Positions 16,872 through 26,089 of a DNA stretch of 64,000 nt are shown piece after piece. Origin of the DNA: Eutrophocola sp049446715 (GTDB taxonomy: Bacteria; Pseudomonadota; Gammaproteobacteria; Pseudomonadales; Pseudohongiellaceae). The stretch spans positions 62,001 to 126,000 of the forward strand of contig JBMTQX010000002.1 in NCBI GenBank assembly GCA_049446715.1. The letters run 5' to 3'. Each line of letters opens with the position of its first letter. Position 1 is the stretch's first letter. A program made the translations under genes and the position numbers. Under the pieces are notes generated by a model, which worked only from the letters and a program-made list of their open reading frames with translations, ran no database searches and was not told the DNA's origin.

Positions 16872-17963
16872 TTAGCCGTTCGTGCGTTCGAACTCCCGCA
16901 TGAAGCCCGCCAGGGTTTCGCAACCGGCAACGGGCATCGCGTTGTAGATCGATGCCCTAATACCGCCTACCGCACGATGTCCTTTCAGGGCATACAAGCC
17001 ATTCTCCAGTGCTTCTTTCAGAAATTGGGCCGTCAGCTCTTCATTGGGCAGGTTGAAGATCACGTTCATGAGAGAACGATCAGCGATGTGGGCTGAGCCG
17101 CTGTAGAAATCACTGGCATCGATGAGGTCATAAAGCAGGTTGGCCTTGTCCTCGTTGATCTTTGCCATGGCTTCGACCCCGCCCTGGTCTTTCAGCCACT
17201 CCATCACCAGGCACATGACGTAGATGGCAAAGGTGTTGTTGGTGTTCGAGAGGGAATGCGAATCGTTATACACCTTGAAGTCGAGCAGGGAGGGGGTGTT
17301 GGGCATGGCATGACCAATCAGATCTTCATGGATGAGCACCGCCGCCAGGCCGGAAGGTCCGAGATTTTTCTGGAGACTGGCGAACATCAGATCCACACGG
17401 GTAAAATCAATTGGGCGTGACAGCATGTCCGAGGTGGCATCTACCACTAGCGGAATGTCACCCATGTCTGGATATTCCTTGTACTGCGTGCCATAGATGG
17501 TGTTGTTGCTGGTGATGTAGGCATAGGATGCCTCATCCGGCACCATGTCGCGGGTGAACGGCGGCAGGCGGTCGTAGTTGTTGGCCTCGCCGCTGCTGGC
17601 TACCCGGATATCGCCATAGCGCCGAGCTTCCACGTTGGCCTGCCTGGAGAAATTGCCGGTCTCGCTGTATACCGCCATCTGCGCCGGTTTGAGCGGCAGC
17701 AGGTTCATCGGAATGGCCGAGAACAGCATGCGGGCACCGCCGTGGGTATACAGGATTCGGTAGTTGTCCGGCAGGTGAGCGATCTCGCGGACCAGCGTGT
17801 CGCAGCGGGCCAGGATGGCTTCGAACTGTTCCGAACGATGGCTGATTTCGATGACGGAAACGCCCATGCCGTTGTAGTCCAGCAGTTCGTCGCGGATTTT
17901 TTCCATGACCGGGATCGGCAGCATGGCCGGGCCGGCGCCAAAATTGTATACGGGTGTGCTCAT
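16872..17963 (-). CDS. serC: Phosphoserine aminotransferase
   Basis: Second step of serine synthesis: converts 3-phosphohydroxypyruvate to phosphoserine with PLP and glutamate; it also serves pyridoxine synthesis. The family start YNFGAGPAMLP, the phosphate-binding HGGARMLF, ISHRSEQF and the PLP lysine in FASLQKNLGPSG are all present. At 363 residues it has the normal length, and the C-terminus GGIRASIYNAM is typical. It lies 36 bases after serA on the same strand, forming a serA-serC operon. Confidence 0.96.
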   Translation of the reverse strand: MSTPVYNFGAGPAMLPIPVMEKIRDELLDYNGMGVSVIEISHRSEQFEAILARCDTLVREIAHLPDNYRILYTHGGARMLFSAIPMNLLPLKPAQMAVYSETGNFSRQANVEARRYGDIRVASSGEANNYDRLPPFTRDMVPDEASYAYITSNNTIYGTQYKEYPDMGDIPLVVDATSDMLSRPIDFTRVDLMFASLQKNLGPSGLAAVLIHEDLIGHAMPNTPSLLDFKVYNDSHSLSNTNNTFAIYVMCLVMEWLKDQGGVEAMAKINEDKANLLYDLIDASDFYSGSAHIADRSLMNVIFNLPNEELTAQFLKEALENGLYALKGHRAVGGIRASIYNAMPVAGCETLAGFMREFERTNG

Positions 17964-17999
17964 GATGTTGTCAGATTACGCGTTAGAGGGGTTGTCGGA

Positions 18000-19169
18000 T
18001 CAGACCTGCCAGACCTTGATCACATGTTCGATGTGTCGCAGTTCTTCCAAGGTGTCGGCGCTGGGCTCGGATTCAATATCGATCAGGTTGTAGGCAATAT
18101 CGTCCCGGCTTTTGTTCAGCATGTCGATGACGTTGATGTCCTTGTCGGCAAGGATGGAGAGTATCTGTCCCAACATGCGCGGTACGTTCTGGTTGATGAT
18201 GGCGAGTCGGTAGCCATCGGATTTTTCCAGTGACAGGTTGGGAAAGTTCACGGAATTGCGGATGTTGCCGTTTTCCAGGAAATCACGCAGCTGATCGACA
18301 GCCATAATGGCACAGTTTTCCTCAGCCTCGTCCGTGCTGGCACCAATGTGAGGCAGCAGGATGGCGCGCTTGTTGCCGAGCAGGCCGGGTGTGGGAAAGT
18401 CGGTGACATAACGGGAAATGCGGCCATGGTTCATGGCATCGAGCAGGGCTTCCTCGTCCACAAGGGCATCGCGGGAAAAGTTCAGCAGCACAGCGCCCGA
18501 CTTGAAATAATTGATGATCTTGCGGTCGATCAGGTTGCGGGTCGATTCCAGTACCGGTAAATGCAGTGTGACAAAGTCCGAACGTGAAATCAGTGAGGTC
18601 AAGTTTTCCTGCTTTTCAATCTGGTTGGCCAGGCGCCAGGCGGCATCGACGGATATGGCGGGATCGTAACCCAGCACTTTCATGCCCAGCTCAATAGCGG
18701 CATCGGCCACCTGCGCGCCAATCGCACCCAGGCCGACGATACCCAGGGTCTTGCCTTTCAGTTCCATGCCCTTGAAGTGTTTCTTTTCCGACTCGACCAA
18801 TTTCGACAGCTCTGCCGCATCCAGGTCGGCGGACTGGCTGTTGACCCAGTTGATGCCGGGCAGAATGCCGCGTGAGGCCAGCAGCAGGCTGCACAGGACC
18901 AGTTCCTTCACAGCATTGGCATTGGCACCGGGCGTGTTGAACACGACCACCCCTTCGCGGGTATATTCTTCAACCGGAATATTGTTGGTGCCGGCACCGG
19001 CGCGGGCAACGGCTTTCAGGTTTGAACCGAGATGGTCACGGGACATTTTGGCGCTGCGCACGAGGATGGCGTCGGCGTTCTCCTCATCCGGAGAAACCTG
19101 ATACTCTTGTTTGGGAAGACGTGTGAGTCCCTTGTCAGAAATCTGATTAAAAATCTGTATCTTGAACAT
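18000..19169 (-). CDS. serA: D-3-phosphoglycerate dehydrogenase with ACT domain
   Basis: First step of serine synthesis: NAD-dependent oxidation of 3-phosphoglycerate. The 389-residue protein has the NAD site LGIVGLGAIGAQVA, the Arg in NFSRDALVDE, the His in LLPHIGASTDEAEEN and a C-terminal ACT domain (PRMLGQILSILADKDINV) for serine feedback. In place of the usual Glu-containing DVxxxEP segment it has YVTDFPTPGLLG, as in a distinct SerA subgroup, so the acid of the usual His-Glu pair is not obvious. It is followed by serC. Confidence 0.94.
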   Translation of the reverse strand: MFKIQIFNQISDKGLTRLPKQEYQVSPDEENADAILVRSAKMSRDHLGSNLKAVARAGAGTNNIPVEEYTREGVVVFNTPGANANAVKELVLCSLLLASRGILPGINWVNSQSADLDAAELSKLVESEKKHFKGMELKGKTLGIVGLGAIGAQVADAAIELGMKVLGYDPAISVDAAWRLANQIEKQENLTSLISRSDFVTLHLPVLESTRNLIDRKIINYFKSGAVLLNFSRDALVDEEALLDAMNHGRISRYVTDFPTPGLLGNKRAILLPHIGASTDEAEENCAIMAVDQLRDFLENGNIRNSVNFPNLSLEKSDGYRLAIINQNVPRMLGQILSILADKDINVIDMLNKSRDDIAYNLIDIESEPSADTLEELRHIEHVIKVWQV

Positions 19170-19367
19170 GACGAGGGGTTACCGTTTGGGAGTCTGTGAA
19201 AAGATAAAACTACAGGCAGCCGCGGTCGGAAAAATCAGCTGCCTGTCAGCAGGTGGGGCCGGGGGCCCGAAAATTCAGGGGCGCATTTATACCCGGAAAC
19301 TCCCTGAATTGCCAGTCTCCGGCCCTTTGTTGGCCGCCAACACACCGGGGAATATGCGCACCGCTTC

Positions 19368-19661
19368 ATGAAATCCGATTGGTTCGTCTACATCCTGCAA
19401 ACCGCTGCCGGCCTTTACTATACCGGCATCACCACCGACCCCGAGCGCCGGCTTGCAGAACACGGTGGCGACCGTAAAGGCGCGAAAAGCCTGCGCGGAA
19501 AAGGCCCCCTGACCCTGGTTTATACCCGGCCAGCGCGTGACAGAAGCGAGGCCTCAATCCTGGAAGCGCGTATCAAGAAGTGCAGTCGTGCCGACAAGGC
19601 CAGATTGATCGCCGGGGACAAAGCGGTATTGATGAAACTGCTGGCCGTGAAACGATCCTAG
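19368..19661 (+). CDS. GIY-YIG nuclease superfamily protein (YhbQ-like)
   Basis: A 97-residue single-domain protein with the signature FVYILQTAAGLYYTGIT (the GIY and YIG elements), the catalytic Arg in DPERRLAEH, and EARIKK near the C-terminus. Small stand-alone proteins of this type (YhbQ, UPF0213) are ubiquitous; some have weak endonuclease activity and a possible DNA-repair role. It stands between divergent serA and proA, with no operon partner. Confidence 0.88.
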   Translation: MKSDWFVYILQTAAGLYYTGITTDPERRLAEHGGDRKGAKSLRGKGPLTLVYTRPARDRSEASILEARIKKCSRADKARLIAGDKAVLMKLLAVKRS

Positions 19662-19690
19662 GCCGGAGACTGTTTACCAGTATCCCGTCT

Positions 19691-19719
19691 GACTGATAAC
19701 CCCTCATATGGGGTATACT
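19691..19719 (+). promoter_or_regulatory. Candidate proA promoter overlapped by an inverted repeat
   Basis: TATACT at 19714-19719 is a good -10 box, 36 bases before proA. A near-perfect dyad, AACCCC TCATAT GGGGT, overlaps the spacer and could be a regulator site. The -35 box is poor. The interpretation is tentative. Confidence 0.3.
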
Positions 19720-19754
19720 GCCGCCCTTGCAAACTCACCTGAATCCCGAATTTC

Positions 19755-21026
19755 ATGAGCGAAGCTGAAAACATCATCAAACAGCAGATGCAGGCGCTGG
19801 GCCAGCAAGCCCGTGCGGCCTCGCGTGTTATGGCCGCTGCCGACACCCATGCCAAGAATGCCGCGCTGATGGGCGCCCTGGCAGCCATCGACAGTACCCG
19901 CGATGAACTGGTCGCCGCCAATGCTCGCGATCTCAAGGCTGGCCAGGACAAGGGGCTGGAGCCGGCAATGCTGGATCGCCTGCAGCTGACCCCGGCACGC
20001 ATAGATACTATGCTCGAGGGCCTGCGCCAGGTTGCCGCGCTTGCCGATCCCATCGGTGAGATCACTGACATGCGCTATAGGCCCAGTGGCATCCAGGTGG
20101 GTCGCATGCGGGTGCCGCTCGGTGTCATCGGCATCATCTATGAATCGCGTCCCAACGTTACCGTGGAAGCCGCCAGCCTGTGCCTGAAGTCTGGCAATGC
20201 CACCATTTTGCGTGGTGGCTCCGAAGCCATTCATTCCAACCAGGCCATTGCCGACTGCATTCGGCAGGGACTGGTAAGTGCCGGCCTGCCTGCAACAGCA
20301 GTCCAGCTGGTAGCGACCACGGACCGTGCCGCGGTCGGTGAAATGATCACTATGCCTGAGTATGTCGACGTCATCGTGCCTCGGGGTGGCAAGGGCCTGA
20401 TCGAGCGTATCAGCCGCGATGCCCGCGTGCCGGTCATCAAGCATCTCGACGGAATCTGCCATGTCTACATCGATGACGGTGCCGACATGACCAAGGCCGT
20501 GAATATTGCCCTGAATGCCAAGACCCATCGTTACGGGGTCTGCAACGCCATGGAAACCCTGCTGGTGGCCGAGTCCATGGCTGAAACCGTGTTGCCGCAA
20601 CTGGAACAGGTTTACAGCGACTACGATGTGGAATTGCGCGGCTGCGATAAAACCCGGGCCATCCTGCCGTCGGCAGAAGCGGCCAGCGAGGAAGACTGGC
20701 GCACGGAATACCTGGGTCCGATTCTCGCCATCAAGGTCGTAGCAGATATCGATGAAGCCATCGCCCACATCAATACCTACGGTTCGCAGCACACCGATAC
20801 CATTGTCACCGAGGACTACAGTCGTGGCCGCCACTTCCTGCGTGAAGTGGATTCCAGCTCCGTGATGATCAATGCCTCACCGCGCTTTGCCGACGGCTTT
20901 GAATACGGTCTCGGTGCGGAGATCGGTATTTCCACCGACAAGATTCACGCCCGTGGCCCGGTCGGCCTGGAAGGCCTGACCTCGCAGAAGTACGTCGTGC
21001 TGGGTGACGGGCATATTCGCAAATAG
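19755..21026 (+). CDS. proA: Gamma-glutamyl phosphate reductase (glutamate-5-semialdehyde dehydrogenase)
   Basis: Second step of proline synthesis: NADPH-dependent reduction of gamma-glutamyl phosphate. The 423-residue protein shows the expected blocks PLGVIGIIYESRPNVTVEA, LRGGSEAIHSN, IVPRGGKGLI and the catalytic Cys in RYGVCNAMETLLV. The C-terminal FADGFEYGLGAEIGISTDK is typical. It is followed directly by nadD, as in pseudomonads. proB is not in the window. Confidence 0.97.
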   Translation: MSEAENIIKQQMQALGQQARAASRVMAAADTHAKNAALMGALAAIDSTRDELVAANARDLKAGQDKGLEPAMLDRLQLTPARIDTMLEGLRQVAALADPIGEITDMRYRPSGIQVGRMRVPLGVIGIIYESRPNVTVEAASLCLKSGNATILRGGSEAIHSNQAIADCIRQGLVSAGLPATAVQLVATTDRAAVGEMITMPEYVDVIVPRGGKGLIERISRDARVPVIKHLDGICHVYIDDGADMTKAVNIALNAKTHRYGVCNAMETLLVAESMAETVLPQLEQVYSDYDVELRGCDKTRAILPSAEAASEEDWRTEYLGPILAIKVVADIDEAIAHINTYGSQHTDTIVTEDYSRGRHFLREVDSSSVMINASPRFADGFEYGLGAEIGISTDKIHARGPVGLEGLTSQKYVVLGDGHIRK

Positions 21027-21044
21027 GTGACAGATTCCTCCATC

Positions 21045-21692
21045 ATGACGGATATCGGCCTGATGGGCGGGATGTTTGATCCTGTCCACCTTGGTCACCT
21101 TGCCATTGCCAACGCTTCCCTGGCCCTGCTGAAAATTGACCGCCTCGATCTGTTGCCCTGCGGACAACCAGTGCACGGCAAGTCCCTGTCAGCATCGGCG
21201 CAGGCGCGCAGTGACATGTTGTCCCTGGCCATCGCCGGTGTACCGGGGCTCGCAATCGATGACAGGGAGTGCCGCAGCAGGGAACCTTCATACACCTGCC
21301 TGACCCTGAAGGCGATCAGGGCGGAACGGCCCGGGGCGAGGTTGTATTACATCCTGGGCCAGGATGCATTCAACCAGTTCCACACTTGGTACCAGTGGCA
21401 GGACATACTAGACCTGGTCCATGTGGTCGTGGCGGCCCGCCCTGGTTATCAACCGGAGCTGGAATCGTCAGTCAGACAGGCCCTTGATGAGCGTGGCGTT
21501 GCCCACGCCGATGAACTGAAGCTGGCGCTGGCCGGCAACATCCTGGTGGCCGAACTGGCATTGCACGACATTTCGTCGTCGCAGGTCAGGGCGGAAATCG
21601 CATCGGGCAGAACAGTGGGTAAACTGGTGCCGGCACCGGTGGCCCGCTATATTGAAGAACATGCGTTATATCAGCAGGAGACTGAGCATTGA
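21045..21692 (+). CDS. nadD: Nicotinate-nucleotide adenylyltransferase
   Basis: Transfers AMP from ATP to nicotinate mononucleotide in NAD synthesis. It carries the nucleotidyltransferase motif GGMFDPVHLGHL with the HxGH ATP site near residues 8-19, SREPSYTCLTL in the middle, YYILGQDAFNQFHTWYQW and the ISSSQVR motif near the C-terminus. The ATG at 21045 gives the usual spacing to the motif; a GTG at 21027, directly after the proA stop, is the alternative. The stop overlaps the rsfS start. Confidence 0.95.
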   Translation: MTDIGLMGGMFDPVHLGHLAIANASLALLKIDRLDLLPCGQPVHGKSLSASAQARSDMLSLAIAGVPGLAIDDRECRSREPSYTCLTLKAIRAERPGARLYYILGQDAFNQFHTWYQWQDILDLVHVVVAARPGYQPELESSVRQALDERGVAHADELKLALAGNILVAELALHDISSSQVRAEIASGRTVGKLVPAPVARYIEEHALYQQETEH

Positions 21693-22027
21693 AGTCACAG
21701 GCACTGAAAGACCTGGTTGTTGCAGCACTGGATGACATGAAGGGACGGGATATCGCCTGTCTTGAAGTGGCCAACATCACGTCGATTACCGACTACATGG
21801 TGGTCGCGACCGGCACCTCCAGTCGTCATGTGAACTCCCTCGCTGACGAGGTTCAGAAAAAAGTGAAAGAGGCGGGTGGCCATGTCCTTGGTTCGGAAGG
21901 CAAGGGGCAGTCGGAGTGGGTGCTGATCGACCTGGGTGACGTCATCGTGCATGTCATGCAGGAAGAAAGTCGCAAGCTGTATGATCTGGAATCACTCTGG
22001 GGCATGACGCCGGGCAAGGCCGTGTAG
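21689..22027 (+). CDS. rsfS: Ribosomal silencing factor RsfS
   Basis: A 112-residue protein of the Iojap/RsfS family, which binds ribosomal protein L14 and blocks subunit joining during starvation. Visible blocks are DDMKGRDIACLEV, TDYMVVATGTSSRHV, GQSEWVLIDLGDVIVHVM and RKLYDLESLW. It starts with TTG overlapping the nadD stop codon (TTGA), indicating translational coupling. It is followed by rlmH as in most gammaproteobacteria. Confidence 0.95.
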   Translation: MKSQALKDLVVAALDDMKGRDIACLEVANITSITDYMVVATGTSSRHVNSLADEVQKKVKEAGGHVLGSEGKGQSEWVLIDLGDVIVHVMQEESRKLYDLESLWGMTPGKAV

Positions 22028-22072
22028 GCGCCCCGTCAGTGTGCCTGTCATGACCTACCCGCTACGCTTGTC

Positions 22073-22546
22073 ATGAAAATCCACCTCATTGCCGTTGGCA
22101 GCAAAATGCCAGCCTGGGTAGAGACCGGCGCCAGGGAATACCAGAAACGCCTGCCGAAGACCTTTGAGTTGGTGTTAACCGAAGTCCCGCTGGCCAAGCG
22201 CACCAAGGGTGGTCAGGATGCTGCGAGGCTCTGCGAGAAGGAAGGCAAGGCACTGCTGGCCGCCGTGCCTGCCGGGGCTTACCTGGTGGCGCTGGACGTC
22301 AAGGGCAAGGCCCATGCCACGGAAACGATGGCAGAACGCTTCAGGACCATCATGGAAAGCGGGTCTGACCTTGCCATGCTGGTCGGCGGACCCGATGGTT
22401 TGTCACCGGAATGCCTTGAATCTGTTAAAGAAATCTGGTCTTTGTCGGCTTTAACTATGCCGCACACTCTTGTTAGAATCGTTGTTGCGGAGCAGGTGTA
22501 CCGGGTATGGAGTGTGCTTAACCGGCATCCATACCATCGAGAATAG
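22073..22546 (+). CDS. rlmH: 23S rRNA pseudouridine-1915 N3-methyltransferase
   Basis: A SPOUT-class methyltransferase acting on helix 69 of 23S rRNA. The 157-residue protein has the SAM-binding LVGGPDGLSPE, the C-terminal SLSALTMPHTLVRIVVAEQVYRV-type knot region split across residues 124-146, and the family start HLIAVGSKMPAWV. Its stop lies in a tandem copy of the decamer TAGGTTTTGC (22544-22563), a small duplication in the tail. Confidence 0.95.
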   Translation: MKIHLIAVGSKMPAWVETGAREYQKRLPKTFELVLTEVPLAKRTKGGQDAARLCEKEGKALLAAVPAGAYLVALDVKGKAHATETMAERFRTIMESGSDLAMLVGGPDGLSPECLESVKEIWSLSALTMPHTLVRIVVAEQVYRVWSVLNRHPYHRE

Positions 22547-22772
22547 GTTTTGCTAGGTTTTGCTCAGATGCCAGCCCGGGTTGGCCTGGTCAGTAAACAC
22601 GTCCCAAACACGTGTGTTTGCGACAGGACAGCAGGATCTGGTAGGGTCATTTCTCCACCCGCCCGCGCCTGGTGACCCCTGAATGATATGTCGTCTTCAG
22701 AGGTCCAATACCCGTCAGACATTATTTTCAGGATGGTAACTGACGTGGTGGCAACAAGGCGCATAGGCGTTT

Positions 22773-24785
22773 ATGGCTGAAAAAATAACGTTACAGGATC
22801 ACCAGCAAGAGAGGCGGCTAGTTCTGTCCCGCATCCTTGTCGGTGGCACAATAGCGTTTCTCCTCATTCTAGTTCTCCTTGCCCGCCTGTTCTATCTCCA
22901 GATTAACCAGCACGAATACTATTCCACTAAGTCGGATAACTACCGCATTCATGTCCAGTCCGTGGTGCCCACACGTGGTCTGATCTATGACCGTAATGGT
23001 GTATTGCTGGCAGAAAATGTGCCCAGCTTCACGCTGTCACTGGTCAGGGAACATGCCGGCGATGTCGATCGCGCCATTGAAATTATCCAGTCGCTGATCT
23101 CCCTGACGGAAGAAGATGTGGAGAAATTCCGCAGCCGCCTGAAAAATCGTTCCGTGCCTTACTCCGCTGTTCCTGTTCGTTACAACCTCAACGAAGAGGA
23201 AATAGCCCGCATTTCCGTCAACCAGTTCCGCCTGCCCGGCGTCAGTGTTGAGGCCGAGTTGGTCAGGCATTACCCGCAGGGAGAAGCGGTTGCCCATGCC
23301 GTTGGCTACCTAGGCAGTATTACCGAAGATGAACTGAAAACCCTGGACCCGGTGAATTACAGCGGCACTCACCAGATGGGCAAGATGGGCGTGGAAAGTT
23401 TTTACGAGCCGTTGCTGCACGGGCAGGTCGGTTACGAAACCGTTGAGAAAAACGCGCGCGGTCAAGTCATGAAAGTGCTCGATCGTACCGACCCGGTACC
23501 GGGCCAGAACATCGTGCTGCACCTAGACAGTGAACTGCAGAAAGCTGCCATGGCAGCCCTGGGTGAATATCGCGGTGCGGTGGTTGCCATCGATCCGGAA
23601 AGCGGCGGCGTGCTGGCCCTGGTGAGCAAGCCGGCCTTTGATCCCAATTTGTTTGTGCAGGGTATGAGTCGCAAGCAATACGCGGCCCTCAATGACCCAG
23701 TCCAGTTACCGCTGTTCAATCGCTCCCTGGCCAAATACGCACCTGGTTCCACGGTGAAACCGTTCATCGGACTGGCGGCGCTCAACGAAGGTTTCCGCAC
23801 GCCCGAAGACGTTGTTCACGATCCGGGGTATTACACCCTCGACCAACACCGCCATTACGACTGGACCTGGTGGTCCAACAAATCCGGCCATGGCTCTGTC
23901 GATCTGCAACGGGCCATTTACCAGTCCTGCAACGTTTACTTCTGGGACCTGGCTATGGACATGGGCATCGATCGCATCTACGACTTCCTGTTCCGTTTCG
24001 GTTTCGGTCGCAATGTCAGTCTCGATTTGCCCAGTGCCAGCAAGGGCACGCTGCCGTCCAGGGAATGGAAACGCAACACCATGGGCCAGCCGTGGTACCC
24101 GGGGGAGACCCTGAACTCTTTTATCGGTCAGGGCTACACCGAAGCCACCCCCTTGCAGATGGCCACCGCCGCCATGCTGATGTCCAATAAGGGCAAGTGG
24201 TATCGCCCGTCGATGCTTAAACAGATTGGTGTTGAAGGCGCACCGGTGGATAACCATGGTTTTGTGCCGGACGTGGAGCTCAATGATCCGTCTTACTGGG
24301 ACTTCATCGCCGAAGCGATGGAAATGGTCGTCAACAGGGGTTATGGCCCCGAATACCGGACCTATGGCACCGCCTTTCCCTACATTGCCGATGGCAACCC
24401 GGTGAAATACCGCATGGCCGGCAAGTCCGGTACCGCGCAGGTCATTGCCATTCCCGACAGCTACGACCGTGCCGATGAGGTGCCGGAAAAATACCGTGAA
24501 CACGCCTGGTTTATTTCCTTTGCTCCGATCGGCAATCCGAAGATCGCCCTGGCTGTGTTCGTCGAACATGGCGCCGGTGGCAGTGCCGTGGCAGGCCCGA
24601 TTGCCCGTGAGATTCTTGATGCCTACCTGCTGGAAGATGGCGAGCTCAAACCCGAGTTCCGCTATCCCCAGATTTCCGAAGAAGCGCCGGCAGAGGACGC
24701 CCCCGAAATACCCACCGGTGATACGATCGCCGATCTGGTGCCATCCCGTCGCAATGACTTGCCGCTGGCAACCGTCACGCAATGA
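22773..24785 (+). CDS. mrdA: Penicillin-binding protein 2, elongation transpeptidase
   Basis: Cross-links peptidoglycan during rod elongation, working with RodA. There is one N-terminal transmembrane helix (residues about 22-45), a dimerisation domain (VVPTRGLIYDRNGVLLAEN), then the transpeptidase domain. The active Ser326 is in PGSTVKPF, with SCN at 385-387 and KSGTAQ from Lys551. The 670-residue length is usual. A 226-base gap after rlmH likely holds its promoter. rodA follows. Confidence 0.96.
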   Translation: MAEKITLQDHQQERRLVLSRILVGGTIAFLLILVLLARLFYLQINQHEYYSTKSDNYRIHVQSVVPTRGLIYDRNGVLLAENVPSFTLSLVREHAGDVDRAIEIIQSLISLTEEDVEKFRSRLKNRSVPYSAVPVRYNLNEEEIARISVNQFRLPGVSVEAELVRHYPQGEAVAHAVGYLGSITEDELKTLDPVNYSGTHQMGKMGVESFYEPLLHGQVGYETVEKNARGQVMKVLDRTDPVPGQNIVLHLDSELQKAAMAALGEYRGAVVAIDPESGGVLALVSKPAFDPNLFVQGMSRKQYAALNDPVQLPLFNRSLAKYAPGSTVKPFIGLAALNEGFRTPEDVVHDPGYYTLDQHRHYDWTWWSNKSGHGSVDLQRAIYQSCNVYFWDLAMDMGIDRIYDFLFRFGFGRNVSLDLPSASKGTLPSREWKRNTMGQPWYPGETLNSFIGQGYTEATPLQMATAAMLMSNKGKWYRPSMLKQIGVEGAPVDNHGFVPDVELNDPSYWDFIAEAMEMVVNRGYGPEYRTYGTAFPYIADGNPVKYRMAGKSGTAQVIAIPDSYDRADEVPEKYREHAWFISFAPIGNPKIALAVFVEHGAGGSAVAGPIAREILDAYLLEDGELKPEFRYPQISEEAPAEDAPEIPTGDTIADLVPSRRNDLPLATVTQ

Positions 24786-24834
24786 GTCGCGTTATAAGCC
24801 TTTTCGCCACTGACGACATGACATTGGGGGCCGC

Positions 24835-25983
24835 TTGAGCTCTCCGGATTTTGCCAGGCAGATGGGTTTCATCGGCCAGGGGCTGGGGCGGCGCAAAAGT
24901 CTCTGGGAATACCTGCACATCGATTTCCCCTTGCTGGTGGCGTTGCTGATACTCCTCGGTTTCGGTCTCATGGTGCTTTACAGTGCCACCGACGGCAGCG
25001 TCGGCCTGATGCGGCGTCAAGTCGCCTTCATTATCGTTTCTCTTGTTGCCATGGTTGGTATTGCGCAGATTGATATGCGCATGCTGCGGCGATGGTCACC
25101 CTGGTTGTACCTGGCCGGTCTTGGCCTGCTGATGGGTGTGATCTTCTTTGGCAGCACCGGTGGTGGTGCCAAGCGCTGGCTGGATCTGCCCTTGCTGCCG
25201 CGTTTCCAGCCCTCGGAAATCATGAAAGTGGCTCTGCCCATGACCATTGCGGCCTATTTCAGCAAGCGCGAGCTGCCGCCACGCTTCAAGCATGTGTTCT
25301 GGTCTTTTATTCTGGTGATGCTGCCCGCTGCCCTGATTGCCGTGCAGCCGGATCTGGGTACGGCACTGCTGATTGCCGTGTCCGGCATCTTCGTCCTGCT
25401 GCTGGCGGGTATTCGCTGGAAACTGGTGTTTTCCATAGTCGGGGTCGCCATTCTGTCGAGCCCCGCCTTGTGGATTTTCTACATGTCCGACTACCAGAAG
25501 CAGCGCATCAAGACCCTGCTCAATCCGCAAAGTGACCCACTCGGCGCCGGCTGGAATATCATCCAGTCGCAGACCGCCATCGGCTCCGGTGGCTTCTATG
25601 GCAAGGGTTGGCTGAATGGCGTGCAGTCACGCTTGGATTTTCTGCCGGAAGGGCACACCGACTTCATTGTGGCAGTACTGGCCGAGGAATTTGGCATGGT
25701 GGGGATGCTGTTTCTGCTGGCGCTGTACATGAGCATCATCGGTCGCGGCCTGTATATAACCGCCATGGCCCAGGATACCTTCAGCCGGTTGCTGGCAGGC
25801 AGCATCATTCTGACCTTTTTCGTGTATGTGTTCGTCAATATCGGCATGGTCAGCGGCATTCTGCCGGTGGTTGGTGTGCCGCTGCCCCTTGTCAGCCTGG
25901 GCGGTACGTCGATCCTGACCCTGATGATCGGTTTCGGCATCCTGATGTCGATACACACCCACAATAAAACCCTGATTCCCTGA
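24835..25983 (+). CDS. rodA: Rod-shape SEDS peptidoglycan glycosyltransferase
   Basis: A SEDS-family polymerase that extends glycan strands in the elongasome. It is a polytopic membrane protein of 382 residues with about ten helices. Typical SEDS segments are visible: FQPSEIMKVALPM, QPDLGTALLIAVSG, FLPEGHTDFIVAVLAEEFG and PLPLVSLGGTSI. The TTG at 24835 is the given start; ATG at 24862 is an alternative. In Pseudomonas I recall mltB between this gene and rlpA; here only 106 bases separate them. Confidence 0.95.
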   Translation: MSSPDFARQMGFIGQGLGRRKSLWEYLHIDFPLLVALLILLGFGLMVLYSATDGSVGLMRRQVAFIIVSLVAMVGIAQIDMRMLRRWSPWLYLAGLGLLMGVIFFGSTGGGAKRWLDLPLLPRFQPSEIMKVALPMTIAAYFSKRELPPRFKHVFWSFILVMLPAALIAVQPDLGTALLIAVSGIFVLLLAGIRWKLVFSIVGVAILSSPALWIFYMSDYQKQRIKTLLNPQSDPLGAGWNIIQSQTAIGSGGFYGKGWLNGVQSRLDFLPEGHTDFIVAVLAEEFGMVGMLFLLALYMSIIGRGLYITAMAQDTFSRLLAGSIILTFFVYVFVNIGMVSGILPVVGVPLPLVSLGGTSILTLMIGFGILMSIHTHNKTLIP

Positions 25984-26089
25984 TGCTGGAGAAAAGTTTT
26001 ACTGGCGGCCGGAACTGCAGGCACGGCAGGTAAAAAGTCAGGTATAATCAGACGCCTGTGAGATTGAGAGACGGAGGGTTAAGACCCCA

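Noticed and set aside
19704..20834. 376-residue open frame on the - strand opposite proA
   Set aside because: Shadow of proA caused by codon bias; no recognisable motifs.
23706..24782. 358-residue open frame opposite mrdA
   Set aside because: Shadow of mrdA, which has all transpeptidase motifs.
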